A stretch of 64,000 nucleotides of DNA from assembly GCA_002382085.1 (NCBI GenBank), contig DFZK01000005.1, positions 232,755-296,754 of the forward strand, read 5' to 3'. Shown in pieces: positions 50,233 through 58,856 of this stretch (positions are counted from its first letter, which is position 1; each line of letters begins with the position of its first letter). Under the pieces are notes generated by a model that made no database searches, was not told where the DNA came from, and saw only the letters and a program-made list of their open reading frames with translations. The translations under genes were made by a program, and so were the position numbers. This DNA is from Sulfurospirillum sp. UBA4058 (GTDB lineage Bacteria > Campylobacterota > Campylobacteria > Campylobacterales > Sulfurospirillaceae).

Positions 50233-51465
50233 ATGAAACTAACCACAGAAGATAAACTCTCCATTTTAGCAGGCAGTGCCAAGTACGACGTCTCATGCTC
50301 CTCTAGCGGAAGCGAGAATAACTACAAAACGGGGGAACTAGGATGCGCCCACAACAGCGGCATTTGCCACAGTTTTACCAGTGATGGCAGGTGTGTTTCG
50401 CTTTTGAAAGTTCTGCTTTCCAATGTCTGCATTTACGACTGTGCGTATTGCATCAACCGTGTGAGCAACGACATTCCAAGAACCGCTTTTACCCCGAAAG
50501 AACTGGCAGAGCTTACCATCAATTTTTACAAACGCAACTACATCGAAGGACTTTTTTTAAGCTCCGGCATCATCAAAAACGAAGACCATACGATGAATCT
50601 ATTGCTTCAAACCTTGCGAATACTGCGCCATGAGTACCGCTTTAACGGCTACATTCATGTCAAACTCATTCCTGGAGCGTCCAAAGAGCTTATCGAGGAA
50701 GCCACGCTTTTGGCACATCGTGTCAGCTCCAACATCGAACTTCCAAGTTCCAAAAGCCTCGCACTTTTAGCGCCCGATAAAACCAAAGAGACACTGCTTT
50801 CCCCACTTAAACATGCCCGTAACATCACCTTAGAGCGAAGCAATAAACCCATCTCGATGAGCACACAGATGATTATAGGAGCGACGGGCGAGAGTGACTT
50901 TGAGATACTCAAACTCTCTTCATCCTTGTACCAAAAAGCACTCTTAAAACGGGTCTACTACTCGGCGTACATCGCGGTGAACACCCACAAATACCTGCCG
51001 GTTCCTGAGTTTTCCAAACCGCCGTTACTTCGTGAGCACAGACTGTATCAAGCCGATTGGTTGTTGCGATTTTACGGCTTTAGCTACGATGAGATTTTAC
51101 GCGAAAACCAAAACCTTGACATCCAGTTTGACCCCAAAACTTTTTGGGCACTCTCCAACTTGCACCACTTCCCCATCGACGTCAACTGCGCACCCAAAGA
51201 GGTTTTGGTACGCATTCCGGGCATCGGCATCAGGGGTGCACTTAAAATTTTGCAAGCCAGACGTTTTAAACAACTTAGCTTTGAAGACCTCACACAGCTT
51301 AAAATCTCGCTCAAAAAAGCACGTTACTTCATCGTCGCGGGCAAAGACTTTTACCGAAGTACGAGTCTTTACGAAGAGAAGATCAAACTTGCCCTCATTC
51401 ATCAAGGCGCAAACATCATCCAACCGACCCTTTTTGATGCATCCATTTATACGGGAGAACTCTGA
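50233..51465 (+). CDS. Putative DNA modification/repair radical SAM protein
   Basis: 410 residues, family TIGR03916. Radical SAM motif CIYDCAYC gives Cys at about 66, 70 and 73. The C-terminal helix-hairpin-helix DNA-binding motif is PKEVLVRIPGIGIRGALKIL (about 315-335). Family members are always found with the TIGR03915 protein encoded next, and the pair is proposed to modify or repair DNA; the reaction is unproven. Start ATG 50233; the stop overlaps the next start. Confidence 0.93.
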   Translation: MKLTTEDKLSILAGSAKYDVSCSSSGSENNYKTGELGCAHNSGICHSFTSDGRCVSLLKVLLSNVCIYDCAYCINRVSNDIPRTAFTPKELAELTINFYKRNYIEGLFLSSGIIKNEDHTMNLLLQTLRILRHEYRFNGYIHVKLIPGASKELIEEATLLAHRVSSNIELPSSKSLALLAPDKTKETLLSPLKHARNITLERSNKPISMSTQMIIGATGESDFEILKLSSSLYQKALLKRVYYSAYIAVNTHKYLPVPEFSKPPLLREHRLYQADWLLRFYGFSYDEILRENQNLDIQFDPKTFWALSNLHHFPIDVNCAPKEVLVRIPGIGIRGALKILQARRFKQLSFEDLTQLKISLKKARYFIVAGKDFYRSTSLYEEKIKLALIHQGANIIQPTLFDASIYTGEL

Positions 51466-52196
51466 TGATGGTGCTGTACGATGGCAGTTTTGAGGGATTC
51501 TTAACGCTCATTTATGACGTCTATTACGAAAGCTTACATGTAAGCTCCATTGTGAAAAAAATGCCCGAAACATTGGTATTTGAGCGCTTTTATGAAGTGT
51601 TCAGCGATGAAAAAAAAGCGCAAAAAGTGCTTGAAGCTATCCAAAAACACTTCACCAAAGAGCAACAACGCACCATTTTTCACACGCTCTTATGCGACAC
51701 AAGAGCCTATGAGACGGCACTTTTGGAGTACATTCGCATCGGATTTAAAAACAGAAATGCGCTACAAAACATCAACAACCCCAACCTTTTTTACATTCAC
51801 AATCTGGAAAAAGAGCTGTTCTGTTTGGTGCATAAGATGTACGGTTTTACCCGCTTTGAGGAGCTCGAAGAAAAAACGCTTTACTCCAAAATAGAGACAA
51901 AGTTTAACATCGTACCTTTTTTGGGAGAGCATTTTTGCAAGCGTTTGGGGAACATTCCTTTTATCATTCATGATGTTAAGCGTTCACTGGTGTTCATCAA
52001 GAACGATGACATGCGTGAAATTCGCACGATCGCTTCGTTTGAAACACCCGCGTACTCAAGCGATGAGGAGAAATTTAAAACGTTATGGAAGAGCTTTTTT
52101 AAAGCCGCCGCAGTTAAAGAGCGGTTCAATCCCAAACTTCAGCAAAGCTGGGTTCCGTTGATATACCGTACTTACATGTACGAATTTGACATGTAA
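51465..52196 (+). CDS. TIGR03915 family putative DNA repair protein
   Basis: 243 residues, DUF4130-containing. Recognisable pieces: MVLYDGSFEGFLTLIYDVYYE at the N-terminus, LEKELFCLVHKMYGFTRFEEL, and GNIPFIIHDVKRSLVFIKND. Fold resembles uracil-DNA glycosylase-related helical proteins. It forms a unit with the radical SAM gene; the two overlap by one base (TGATG). It contains a full palindrome copy and ends in a variant copy that supplies its stop codon. Confidence 0.92.
   Translation: MMVLYDGSFEGFLTLIYDVYYESLHVSSIVKKMPETLVFERFYEVFSDEKKAQKVLEAIQKHFTKEQQRTIFHTLLCDTRAYETALLEYIRIGFKNRNALQNINNPNLFYIHNLEKELFCLVHKMYGFTRFEELEEKTLYSKIETKFNIVPFLGEHFCKRLGNIPFIIHDVKRSLVFIKNDDMREIRTIASFETPAYSSDEEKFKTLWKSFFKAAAVKERFNPKLQQSWVPLIYRTYMYEFDM
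51534..51543. repeat. Palindrome TTACATGTAA, copy 21 (coding, Leu-His-Val)
   Basis: Exact copy in the TIGR03915 gene, read as Leu-His-Val within SLHVSS. The dyad extends to AGCTTACATGTAAGCT (51531-51546). Confidence 0.95.
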
Positions 52197-52233
52197 ACGC
52201 TTGGCGTTATACCAAGCGTTTACACCTCTTTTT
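52193..52233 (+). terminator. Terminator after the radical SAM repair pair
   Basis: Perfect 12-bp stem GTAAACGCTTGG (52193-52204) / CCAAGCGTTTAC (52212-52223), loop of 7, then ACCTCTTTTT. The first arm begins inside a variant palindrome (52187-52196). Confidence 0.92.
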
Positions 52234-53656
52234 ATAACTCTGAAGTCTCTTTATCAAAGGCTTGTTTATCAAAGCCTCCGCCTAACGCTTTATAAAGTGA
52301 AATACCGGAGCTGATCAACGATTGTTTGGTTTGTACCAAACTCAATTGCGCCGAAAGGTAGTTGCGTTTCGCGTCGAGTAAACTGAGATAGTCGCTGTAT
52401 CCTTGTTCGTATTGTCGTTTGGTTAAGACGTATACTTGCGATACGCTGTCCAAATACGCCTTTTGATGTTCAAGCCGTTGCGTTAACGTATGACGTGAAT
52501 TTAACGCATCGTACGTATCTTGAAAAGCTTGTTGTACCGTTTTAGCATAATTGATCTCGGCTAATTCTTTATTGGCTTTAGCACTTTCAACGTTGGCGGA
52601 GGTTTTCCCCATGTTAAAAAGCGGCGTTGCTAAACTTCCGCCGAAACTGTGCATCGCCGATTGGGATTGGAACAGATTGGAAAGCTGTGTGCTCTCAAAT
52701 CCAAGCGCACCCGAGAGACTAATGCTCGGAAAATATGCCGCACGCGCTACGCCGATATTGGCATTAGCGGCTTTAAGTTGCTCTTCGGCTTGAAGGATGT
52801 CGGGACGCTTTTGCAAAAGCGATGAGGGTAAATCGGAAGGAACGACGATATCGTTCGGCAATTGACGACTCAGCTTTTCGTGTGCAAACTCGGCAATGGC
52901 ACGCGGCGATTTTCCGACCAAAACGGCAAGCGCACTTTGCTGTAACGCGATTGAGCGTTCAAGAGTATCTTGATCGATACGTGCACTATCCAAAGAGGCT
53001 TGTTCTTGAAGTAACGTCGCCTTGGTAATCGCACCCGCAACGTACTGCGCTTGATAACGTTTGAGGCTCTCTTCTCTGGTTTGAATCGTCTCTTTCACGA
53101 TGTCGTACTGCTCATACAAACTTAAAAGCGTAAAATAACTATCGGCAACGTTGGCGGCTAAGGCGATTTTGACCGTCTCTTTCGCCGCATAGGTCGCCAA
53201 TAAAGAAGCTTTCGCGGAAGCTTCGGCCTCTTTGTATTTTCCCCACAGATCAACCTCGTAACTCAGTACCGCGCTCAACGAAAAATCGTTGTACGTACTA
53301 TGCGCTTTGGAGTTAAACGTGTCGGCACTCGTTCGAGTACGTTTACCCGAACCTTCTATATCGACGCTCGGATAACGATCGGACGTACTAAGCGATAACG
53401 AAGCGCGCGCCAAAGAGATATTCGCCATCGCACTTTGTAAATCGTAATTGTTTTTCAACGCCTCCTCAATCAATGCGGAAAGCTTCTCGTCACGGTAGTT
53501 ATTCCACCATGACGCATCAAACGAGGACACCGCTTGTACGCTATCGCTACGATAAGCATCGGGCATACTTTGTTCGGGTACTTTTAAGTCCGGAGAGAGC
53601 GAACATCCGCTCATCATCATGACCGCCAATGCGGCGATGTAACTATTACGCATCAT
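52232..53656 (-). CDS. cmeC: Outer membrane efflux channel, CmeC type
   Basis: 474-residue TolC/NodT-family outer membrane factor. It has a lipoprotein signal (AALAVMMMSGCSLSPD, Cys at residue 18). Two repeats of the outer-membrane efflux domain are seen (SMANISLARASLSLSTSDRYPSV and NANIGVARAAYFPSISLSGALGF). Last gene of cmeABC; its start overlaps the end of cmeB. Works with the CmeB pump and CmeA adaptor to export antibiotics and bile salts. Confidence 0.93.
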   Translation of the reverse strand: MMRNSYIAALAVMMMSGCSLSPDLKVPEQSMPDAYRSDSVQAVSSFDASWWNNYRDEKLSALIEEALKNNYDLQSAMANISLARASLSLSTSDRYPSVDIEGSGKRTRTSADTFNSKAHSTYNDFSLSAVLSYEVDLWGKYKEAEASAKASLLATYAAKETVKIALAANVADSYFTLLSLYEQYDIVKETIQTREESLKRYQAQYVAGAITKATLLQEQASLDSARIDQDTLERSIALQQSALAVLVGKSPRAIAEFAHEKLSRQLPNDIVVPSDLPSSLLQKRPDILQAEEQLKAANANIGVARAAYFPSISLSGALGFESTQLSNLFQSQSAMHSFGGSLATPLFNMGKTSANVESAKANKELAEINYAKTVQQAFQDTYDALNSRHTLTQRLEHQKAYLDSVSQVYVLTKRQYEQGYSDYLSLLDAKRNYLSAQLSLVQTKQSLISSGISLYKALGGGFDKQAFDKETSEL

Positions 53657-56600
53657 GTCTCTCTCCTTTTTTCATAAATTTTTCATTCAATTTTGCCAAC
53701 CAGTTGTAAAAAAGCGGAACAAAGAAAATCGCAATCGTCGTTGCCGCAATCATACCGCCGATAACGCCCGTACCGATCGCATGACGGCTTCCGGCACCCG
53801 CACCCGAGCTAATAGCAAGCGGTAAAACACCGATCGTAAACGCTAAGGAAGTCATAACGATCGGACGGAAACGAAGACGTGCCGCCTCAAGCGTCGCATC
53901 TAAGATCGATTTACCTTTTTCTTGCGCCTGCATCGCAAATTCAACGATCAAGATCGCATTTTTTGCCGAAAGGCCGATCAATACCAACAAACCGATTTGG
54001 AAATAGATGTCGTTACTGAGCCCTCGCAAATAGACCGCCGCAATCGCTCCGAATACCGCAAAGGGAACCGCGGTAACAACGGCAAGCGGCATCAACCATC
54101 GTTCGTACTGTGCCGCTAAAATCAAGAAAATAAAGACGATACCGAATAAAAAGGCTTGAGAACCGCTTCCTTCCATCTCTTTTTCTTGATACGACGTTCC
54201 CGCCCATGCCGTCACGTAACCTTGCGGTGCTACCTCTTTGACGACCTCTTCGATCGCTTTAATCGCATCACCGGACGTATAACCCGGTTTGGGTTCACCG
54301 ACGATTTTAGCCGCGGTAAAAATATTGAAGCGATCTACGACATCGGGACCGATAATTCGATCAAAATGCACTAACGAACTAATCGGTATTAGTTTTCCCG
54401 AATCGGATTTGACGAAAACGTATTTTAGATCTTCGGGTTTTTCACGGTAATTCACTTCGGATTGGACGTTGACCTGATAGGTACGACCGAACAAGTTAAA
54501 GTCATTGACGTAATACGATCCGAACGTCGATTGAAGCGTTTTAAAAACGTCTTTGATTGAAACGCCCAACGCTTTGGCTTTTTCACGATCCAGCGTAATT
54601 TTATATTGCGGTACGGCCGTATCGAAGGTACTACGAACCATCGTCAATTCAGGTCTTTGACGCGCCTTTGCGACGATTTGATTCACGACGTCGCCTAAGG
54701 CATCCAATGAACCGCCGGTACGATCCTGCAAGTACATCTCAAAACCGCCGGAGATACTAAGTCCCATGATCGGCGGAGGGTTCAAGGCAAAGATCGTCGC
54801 TTCGGGAATTTGAAAAAACGCTCCGGTTAACGAACCGCTGAGTGCTTGCGAATTTTGGCGTGCTTCTTTGCGTTCGCTCCAATCTTTCAAATCGATAAAC
54901 GACGTCAACGCGTTGGTTTTAGCCGCACCGCTAATAATATCAAAACCGGAGATAACGATGGAATAGCGAATATCGTTGACCGAATTCATGAGTTTACTCA
55001 TATTGGCACCGACTTCTTGCGTACGAGGCAACGACGATGCCGGCGGCAAGGATGCCGAAGCGATCAAAAAGCCTTTATCTTCCATCGGAACAAGACTGGT
55101 AGGTACTTTTTGAAAAAGCCCGTACATCAATCCCATAAGCCCAAAAAATAAAACGATACTGATGAAACCGTGCTTAACGACTAACCCTACGCCTTTGGTA
55201 AACCAATCGGTCGAAAGGTCGAAAAATTGGTTAAATTTTTTGACGAACCAAAAGGGCTGAGGCTCTTTTTTCTGTAAAAAGATCGCACACAAAGCAGGTG
55301 TGAGCGTTAATGCCACCATACCGGAAATCACGACGGAAATAACGATCGTAATCGCAAATTGCTGATACATCGCTCCGGTAAAACCGCCCATAAACGATAC
55401 GGGAATAAAAACGGCGCATAAAACCAAAACGATGGCAACGACCGGACCCGTAACCTCTTTCATCGCTTCAATCGTTGCTTCTTTCACGCTCACATCGCTA
55501 CGTGAATGAAGTATTCTTTCGACGTTTTCGATGACGATAATGGCATCGTCTACGACGATACCGATTGCTAGAACCAAGCCGAAAAGCGTTAAAAGGTTGA
55601 TCGAAAAACCAAGCGCATACATACCGGCAAACGTTCCGACGATCGAAACGGGAATCGCTAAAACCGGAATAATCGTTGCACGTACGTTTTGTAAAAAGAG
55701 ATAAACAATACAAACAACCAGTAACAATGCTTCAATCAAGGTTTTAATAACCTCTTTGACCGAAACTTGAATAAACGTCGTCGTATCGTAAGGAATACGG
55801 TATTCGATGTTTTCAGGAAAGGTTTTAGAAATTTTTTCCATAGCCGCATCGACTTTCTGAGACGTTTCTAACGCGTTGGCACCCGATTGCAGATAAATAC
55901 CGATCGGAACCATCGTTTGCCCGTTTAACATTGCCGTTACGTCATACGATTCCGCACCGAGTTCGATGCGCGCAACGTCTTTTAAGCGAAGGCTTGAACC
56001 GTCTTTATTGGATTTTAAAATGATATTTTCGAACTCTTCAACTTTATCGAAACGTCCTTGCGTCGTCACCGTATAGGTATATGCCTGAGACGTTTGGGAC
56101 GGAGATTGATTGAAGCGACCGCTGGCAAACTGCGAGTTTTGTTCGGAGATCGCGCTAATGACTTCCGTAGGCGTTAAATTGTATTTTGCCAATTGATCCG
56201 GTTGCATCCAAATACGCATTGAATAGTCTTGATTTCCGAACATCGAAGCATCGCCCACGCCCGGAATCCTTTTTAACTCGTCGATAACGTTCACGAGTGC
56301 GTAGTTCGCCATATAAATACGATCGTAACTGTTATTCGGCGAAATAATCGAAATAACTTTTAAAATCGTCGAAGACTTTTTACGTACCGTCACGCCTTGC
56401 GCCTGTACTTCGCTCGGTAAACTGCTCAAAGCGGCTTGAACGCGGTTATTGACGTTAATCGTCGCCATATCCGGATCGGTTCCGATTTTAAAATAGACGT
56501 TAATCGTTAACGAACCGTTGGATGAAGCCGTCGATGACATGTAAATCATATCTTCGACGCCGTTGATTTGTTGTTCGATCGGTGCGGCAACCGTCTTTGC

Positions 56601-56774
56601 AATCGTTTCGGCACTGGCTCCGATATAAGTTGCACTGACGCTAACTTGCGGCGGTGTCACTTCAGGGTATTCTTCGATCGGAAGACCTTTAATACCCATC
56701 AAACCCGCAATAATCACAACGATCGAAAGAACGGTTGCGAAAATAGGTCTGTTGATAAAAAATTTAGAGAACAT
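53646..56774 (-). CDS. cmeB: RND multidrug efflux pump, CmeB type
   Basis: 1042-residue HAE1-type resistance-nodulation-division transporter. MFSKFFINRPIFATVLSIVVI is the N-terminal helix; the internal duplication shows two large periplasmic loops. The proton-relay region in helix 4 is GIVVDDAIIVIENVERI. Energy from proton influx drives drug export. cmeA starts 4 bases upstream of it. The C-terminus is basic. Confidence 0.95.
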   Translation of the reverse strand: MFSKFFINRPIFATVLSIVVIIAGLMGIKGLPIEEYPEVTPPQVSVSATYIGASAETIAKTVAAPIEQQINGVEDMIYMSSTASSNGSLTINVYFKIGTDPDMATINVNNRVQAALSSLPSEVQAQGVTVRKKSSTILKVISIISPNNSYDRIYMANYALVNVIDELKRIPGVGDASMFGNQDYSMRIWMQPDQLAKYNLTPTEVISAISEQNSQFASGRFNQSPSQTSQAYTYTVTTQGRFDKVEEFENIILKSNKDGSSLRLKDVARIELGAESYDVTAMLNGQTMVPIGIYLQSGANALETSQKVDAAMEKISKTFPENIEYRIPYDTTTFIQVSVKEVIKTLIEALLLVVCIVYLFLQNVRATIIPVLAIPVSIVGTFAGMYALGFSINLLTLFGLVLAIGIVVDDAIIVIENVERILHSRSDVSVKEATIEAMKEVTGPVVAIVLVLCAVFIPVSFMGGFTGAMYQQFAITIVISVVISGMVALTLTPALCAIFLQKKEPQPFWFVKKFNQFFDLSTDWFTKGVGLVVKHGFISIVLFFGLMGLMYGLFQKVPTSLVPMEDKGFLIASASLPPASSLPRTQEVGANMSKLMNSVNDIRYSIVISGFDIISGAAKTNALTSFIDLKDWSERKEARQNSQALSGSLTGAFFQIPEATIFALNPPPIMGLSISGGFEMYLQDRTGGSLDALGDVVNQIVAKARQRPELTMVRSTFDTAVPQYKITLDREKAKALGVSIKDVFKTLQSTFGSYYVNDFNLFGRTYQVNVQSEVNYREKPEDLKYVFVKSDSGKLIPISSLVHFDRIIGPDVVDRFNIFTAAKIVGEPKPGYTSGDAIKAIEEVVKEVAPQGYVTAWAGTSYQEKEMEGSGSQAFLFGIVFIFLILAAQYERWLMPLAVVTAVPFAVFGAIAAVYLRGLSNDIYFQIGLLVLIGLSAKNAILIVEFAMQAQEKGKSILDATLEAARLRFRPIVMTSLAFTIGVLPLAISSGAGAGSRHAIGTGVIGGMIAATTIAIFFVPLFYNWLAKLNEKFMKKGERHDA

Positions 56775-56777
56775 CTA

Positions 56778-57935
56778 TTATTCCTTTGTCTCGACGACAT
56801 TTACGGGAGTACCGGGGCGTAATTTAGTCAAATTATTCGTTATGACCGTATCGCCGACGTTTAAACCGCTCTCGATAATATACGTATTGTTATGAACCGT
56901 GCCGGCTTTAACGGGAAGTTTGTGCGCTTTGCCCTCTTTGACGATATACACGTATGAACCCGTAGCGTCTTGAAGCAATGCAATTTGCGGAATACTGATC
57001 GCATCTTTATACACCAAGCCTTCCACGTTAACGCGTACGAAAAGTCCCGGAATCAAAATATTATTCGGATTGGAAAACGTTGCTCTGGCTTTAATCGTCG
57101 AGGTTTCCGCATCCACCGAATTATCGAGGAAATCAAGCGTTCCTTGCTTCGTATACGTCGATCCGTCCGGCGTTACGAGTCGAACGGGAAGTTTTGCCTG
57201 CGCAATGCTGTTCCAATTCCCCGTTCCCATAACGTATCGTTTTTTAAGCAGCTCGATATCGGGAAGTGAAAACTCGACATAAATCGGATCAACCTGCGTA
57301 ATCGTCGTCAACGTCATCGTATCGCTGCTGGATCCAACGTAGCTACCGATATCTTGCGTATTCAAGCTCGTCATACCCGAAATCGGTGCTTTGACTTTGG
57401 TGTAATTAAAATCAATGGTCGCTTTTTTCAACGTCGCTTGCGATGCTTTGAGCGAAGCTTCGGCTGATTCGTAAGCCGATAACGCACTGTCGCGCTCTTT
57501 TTGAGAAACGGCATCTTGCGCAAACAAGGTTTTAATACGCTCCCAATCGCGCGTCGCTTGTTTGAGCGTTGCTTCTTTAACGCCTACGTCCGCCGCCGCT
57601 TCTTGCATGAGTGCTTCATAACGATCGGAATCGATTTGATAAAGCATCTCTCCTGCTTTAATGAAATTTCCTTCCGTAAAATATTTTTTCTCCAATATAC
57701 CGCTAACCCGTGCAACCACGTTGATCTGTTGCATACTTTTCACTTTAGCGGGATATTCTAATGAAACGGGAACATCACCTGCAACGACTTTATACGTTGC
57801 GACGGATAAAGGAGGCATCGCCTGTGCGGCAGATGCTTTTTGATCCGAACCGTTGCACCCCGTAACCAAAAAAGTTCCCAAAGTTGCTATGAAAGCATAC
57901 GTTGCATACTGCAAAGACATTTTTGTGTTTATCAT
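56778..57935 (-). CDS. cmeA: RND efflux membrane-fusion lipoprotein, CmeA type
   Basis: 385-residue periplasmic adaptor. Lipobox LVTGC at about residues 23-27 anchors it to the inner membrane. Then the barrel-sandwich/lipoyl region (VNVVARVSGILEKKYFTEGNFIKAGEMLYQID), an alpha-hairpin, and the beta-barrel domain. ATG 57935 follows GGAG. First gene of the efflux operon, directly downstream of the CmeR-like operator. Confidence 0.94.
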   Translation of the reverse strand: MINTKMSLQYATYAFIATLGTFLVTGCNGSDQKASAAQAMPPLSVATYKVVAGDVPVSLEYPAKVKSMQQINVVARVSGILEKKYFTEGNFIKAGEMLYQIDSDRYEALMQEAAADVGVKEATLKQATRDWERIKTLFAQDAVSQKERDSALSAYESAEASLKASQATLKKATIDFNYTKVKAPISGMTSLNTQDIGSYVGSSSDTMTLTTITQVDPIYVEFSLPDIELLKKRYVMGTGNWNSIAQAKLPVRLVTPDGSTYTKQGTLDFLDNSVDAETSTIKARATFSNPNNILIPGLFVRVNVEGLVYKDAISIPQIALLQDATGSYVYIVKEGKAHKLPVKAGTVHNNTYIIESGLNVGDTVITNNLTKLRPGTPVNVVETKE

Positions 57936-57956
57936 ATGTTTTACTCCGTTGTTTAG

Positions 57957-57972
57957 TGTAATGTATATTACA
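57957..57972. promoter_or_regulatory. CmeR-type operator upstream of cmeA
   Basis: TGTAAT-N4-ATTACA, a perfect inverted repeat 22 bases before the cmeA start. It has the same half-sites and spacing as the CmeR operator described in Campylobacter jejuni. A direct repeat of TTACA follows at 57973-57977. Confidence 0.88.
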
Positions 57973-58019
57973 TTACATTTTGTGGCGAATTATAGCCCCA
58001 AAATGTTAACAAGTCAAGC

Positions 58020-58676
58020 TTAGGATCGTTGCAACCCTTTGACGAAAATCGTCACGATTTGATGCAATGCTCTTTCTTGTTTTTCTCGTGAAATGTCGAT
58101 TTTAGCACCGACGAGTCTTCCAAATATAAAAGGATCTTTGAGTGCATGTAAAAATTGTTCCGCACATAAAAGCGTATCCTCAACATCGATTCTTCCTTCG
58201 CTTTTTTCTCGATCAAAATAGTCGCTAATGACTTTTTTGGGACGCATCATAACTTTTTGCATTACCTGCTCGCTAAAAGGAAGATCGTCTAAATAACCGA
58301 CCGAAACAATCAAACGATGAAATAAAACCGCATCGTTTTCAATGACGACGCGTAAAAACTCATGACCGATCATCATCAAAAATGCTTCCAAACGTCCTTC
58401 GTAACCTTGGCTCATCTTCGACCATTCGCCGAATAACTCTTGCGATTTTGCTTCCAGTGCCGCAATAAAAAGTTGCTCTTTATTGCCGAAATGCTTGTAA
58501 AGCGTCGCCAATGAACCTCCGGCAACTTTCACGATGTCGCACATACTTACGTTCTTATACCCTCTTTCAAGAAACAAACGATACGCGACGTCGACGATTT
58601 TCGTACAACGCGACTCGGCTTTCGTACTTAAGTGTTTAAAAAAAGAGTTAAAAAAGCAACAGCTTTCTTTATTCAT
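58020..58676 (-). CDS. cmeR: TetR family repressor, CmeR-like
   Basis: 218 residues from ATG 58674-58676 (MNKESCCFF), with AAGGAGG 9 bases upstream; a longer frame to 58706 has no such site. Helix-turn-helix (about 20-70): IVDVAYRLFLERGYKNVSMCDIVKVAGGSLATLYKHFGNKEQLF. Located directly upstream of cmeABC in the same direction, as in Campylobacter jejuni, with the predicted operator in between. It should repress the pump until bile-salt-like ligands bind. Confidence 0.9.
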   Translation of the reverse strand: MNKESCCFFNSFFKHLSTKAESRCTKIVDVAYRLFLERGYKNVSMCDIVKVAGGSLATLYKHFGNKEQLFIAALEAKSQELFGEWSKMSQGYEGRLEAFLMMIGHEFLRVVIENDAVLFHRLIVSVGYLDDLPFSEQVMQKVMMRPKKVISDYFDREKSEGRIDVEDTLLCAEQFLHALKDPFIFGRLVGAKIDISREKQERALHQIVTIFVKGLQRS

Positions 58677-58786
58677 TCCTTCGAACCTCCTTGCAAGGTT
58701 TTTCAAAATTATACAGTTTTATTCGCTTTAAACAAAAATTTAGCGTATGAACTAAGGAATATTGTTATATTATTCACGAAATTTTG

Positions 58787-58813
58787 TAAATTTTTTTGCA
58801 TTTTTACCGATAG
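58787..58813 (+). promoter_or_regulatory. Sigma28 promoter for motAB
   Basis: TAAA (58787-58790), a 15-base spacer and ACCGATAG (58806-58813), two differences from the sigma28 consensus. It is the only promoter-like sequence seen in the 180-bp gap before motA. Confidence 0.82.
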
Positions 58814-58856
58814 TATTTCATCGCAATTAATATTGAATCAGTTTGGAGCAAAAGGT

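Noticed and set aside
3543..51543. Palindrome copies as insertion sequence ends or CRISPR repeats
   Set aside because: No target duplications, no transposase, no regular spacing; copies sit within intact genes.
58632..58856. N-terminal extension of motA from 58632
   Set aside because: The extension overlaps cmeR and the sigma28 promoter; MotA proteins start at the MDLTVILG position, which has a ribosome binding site.
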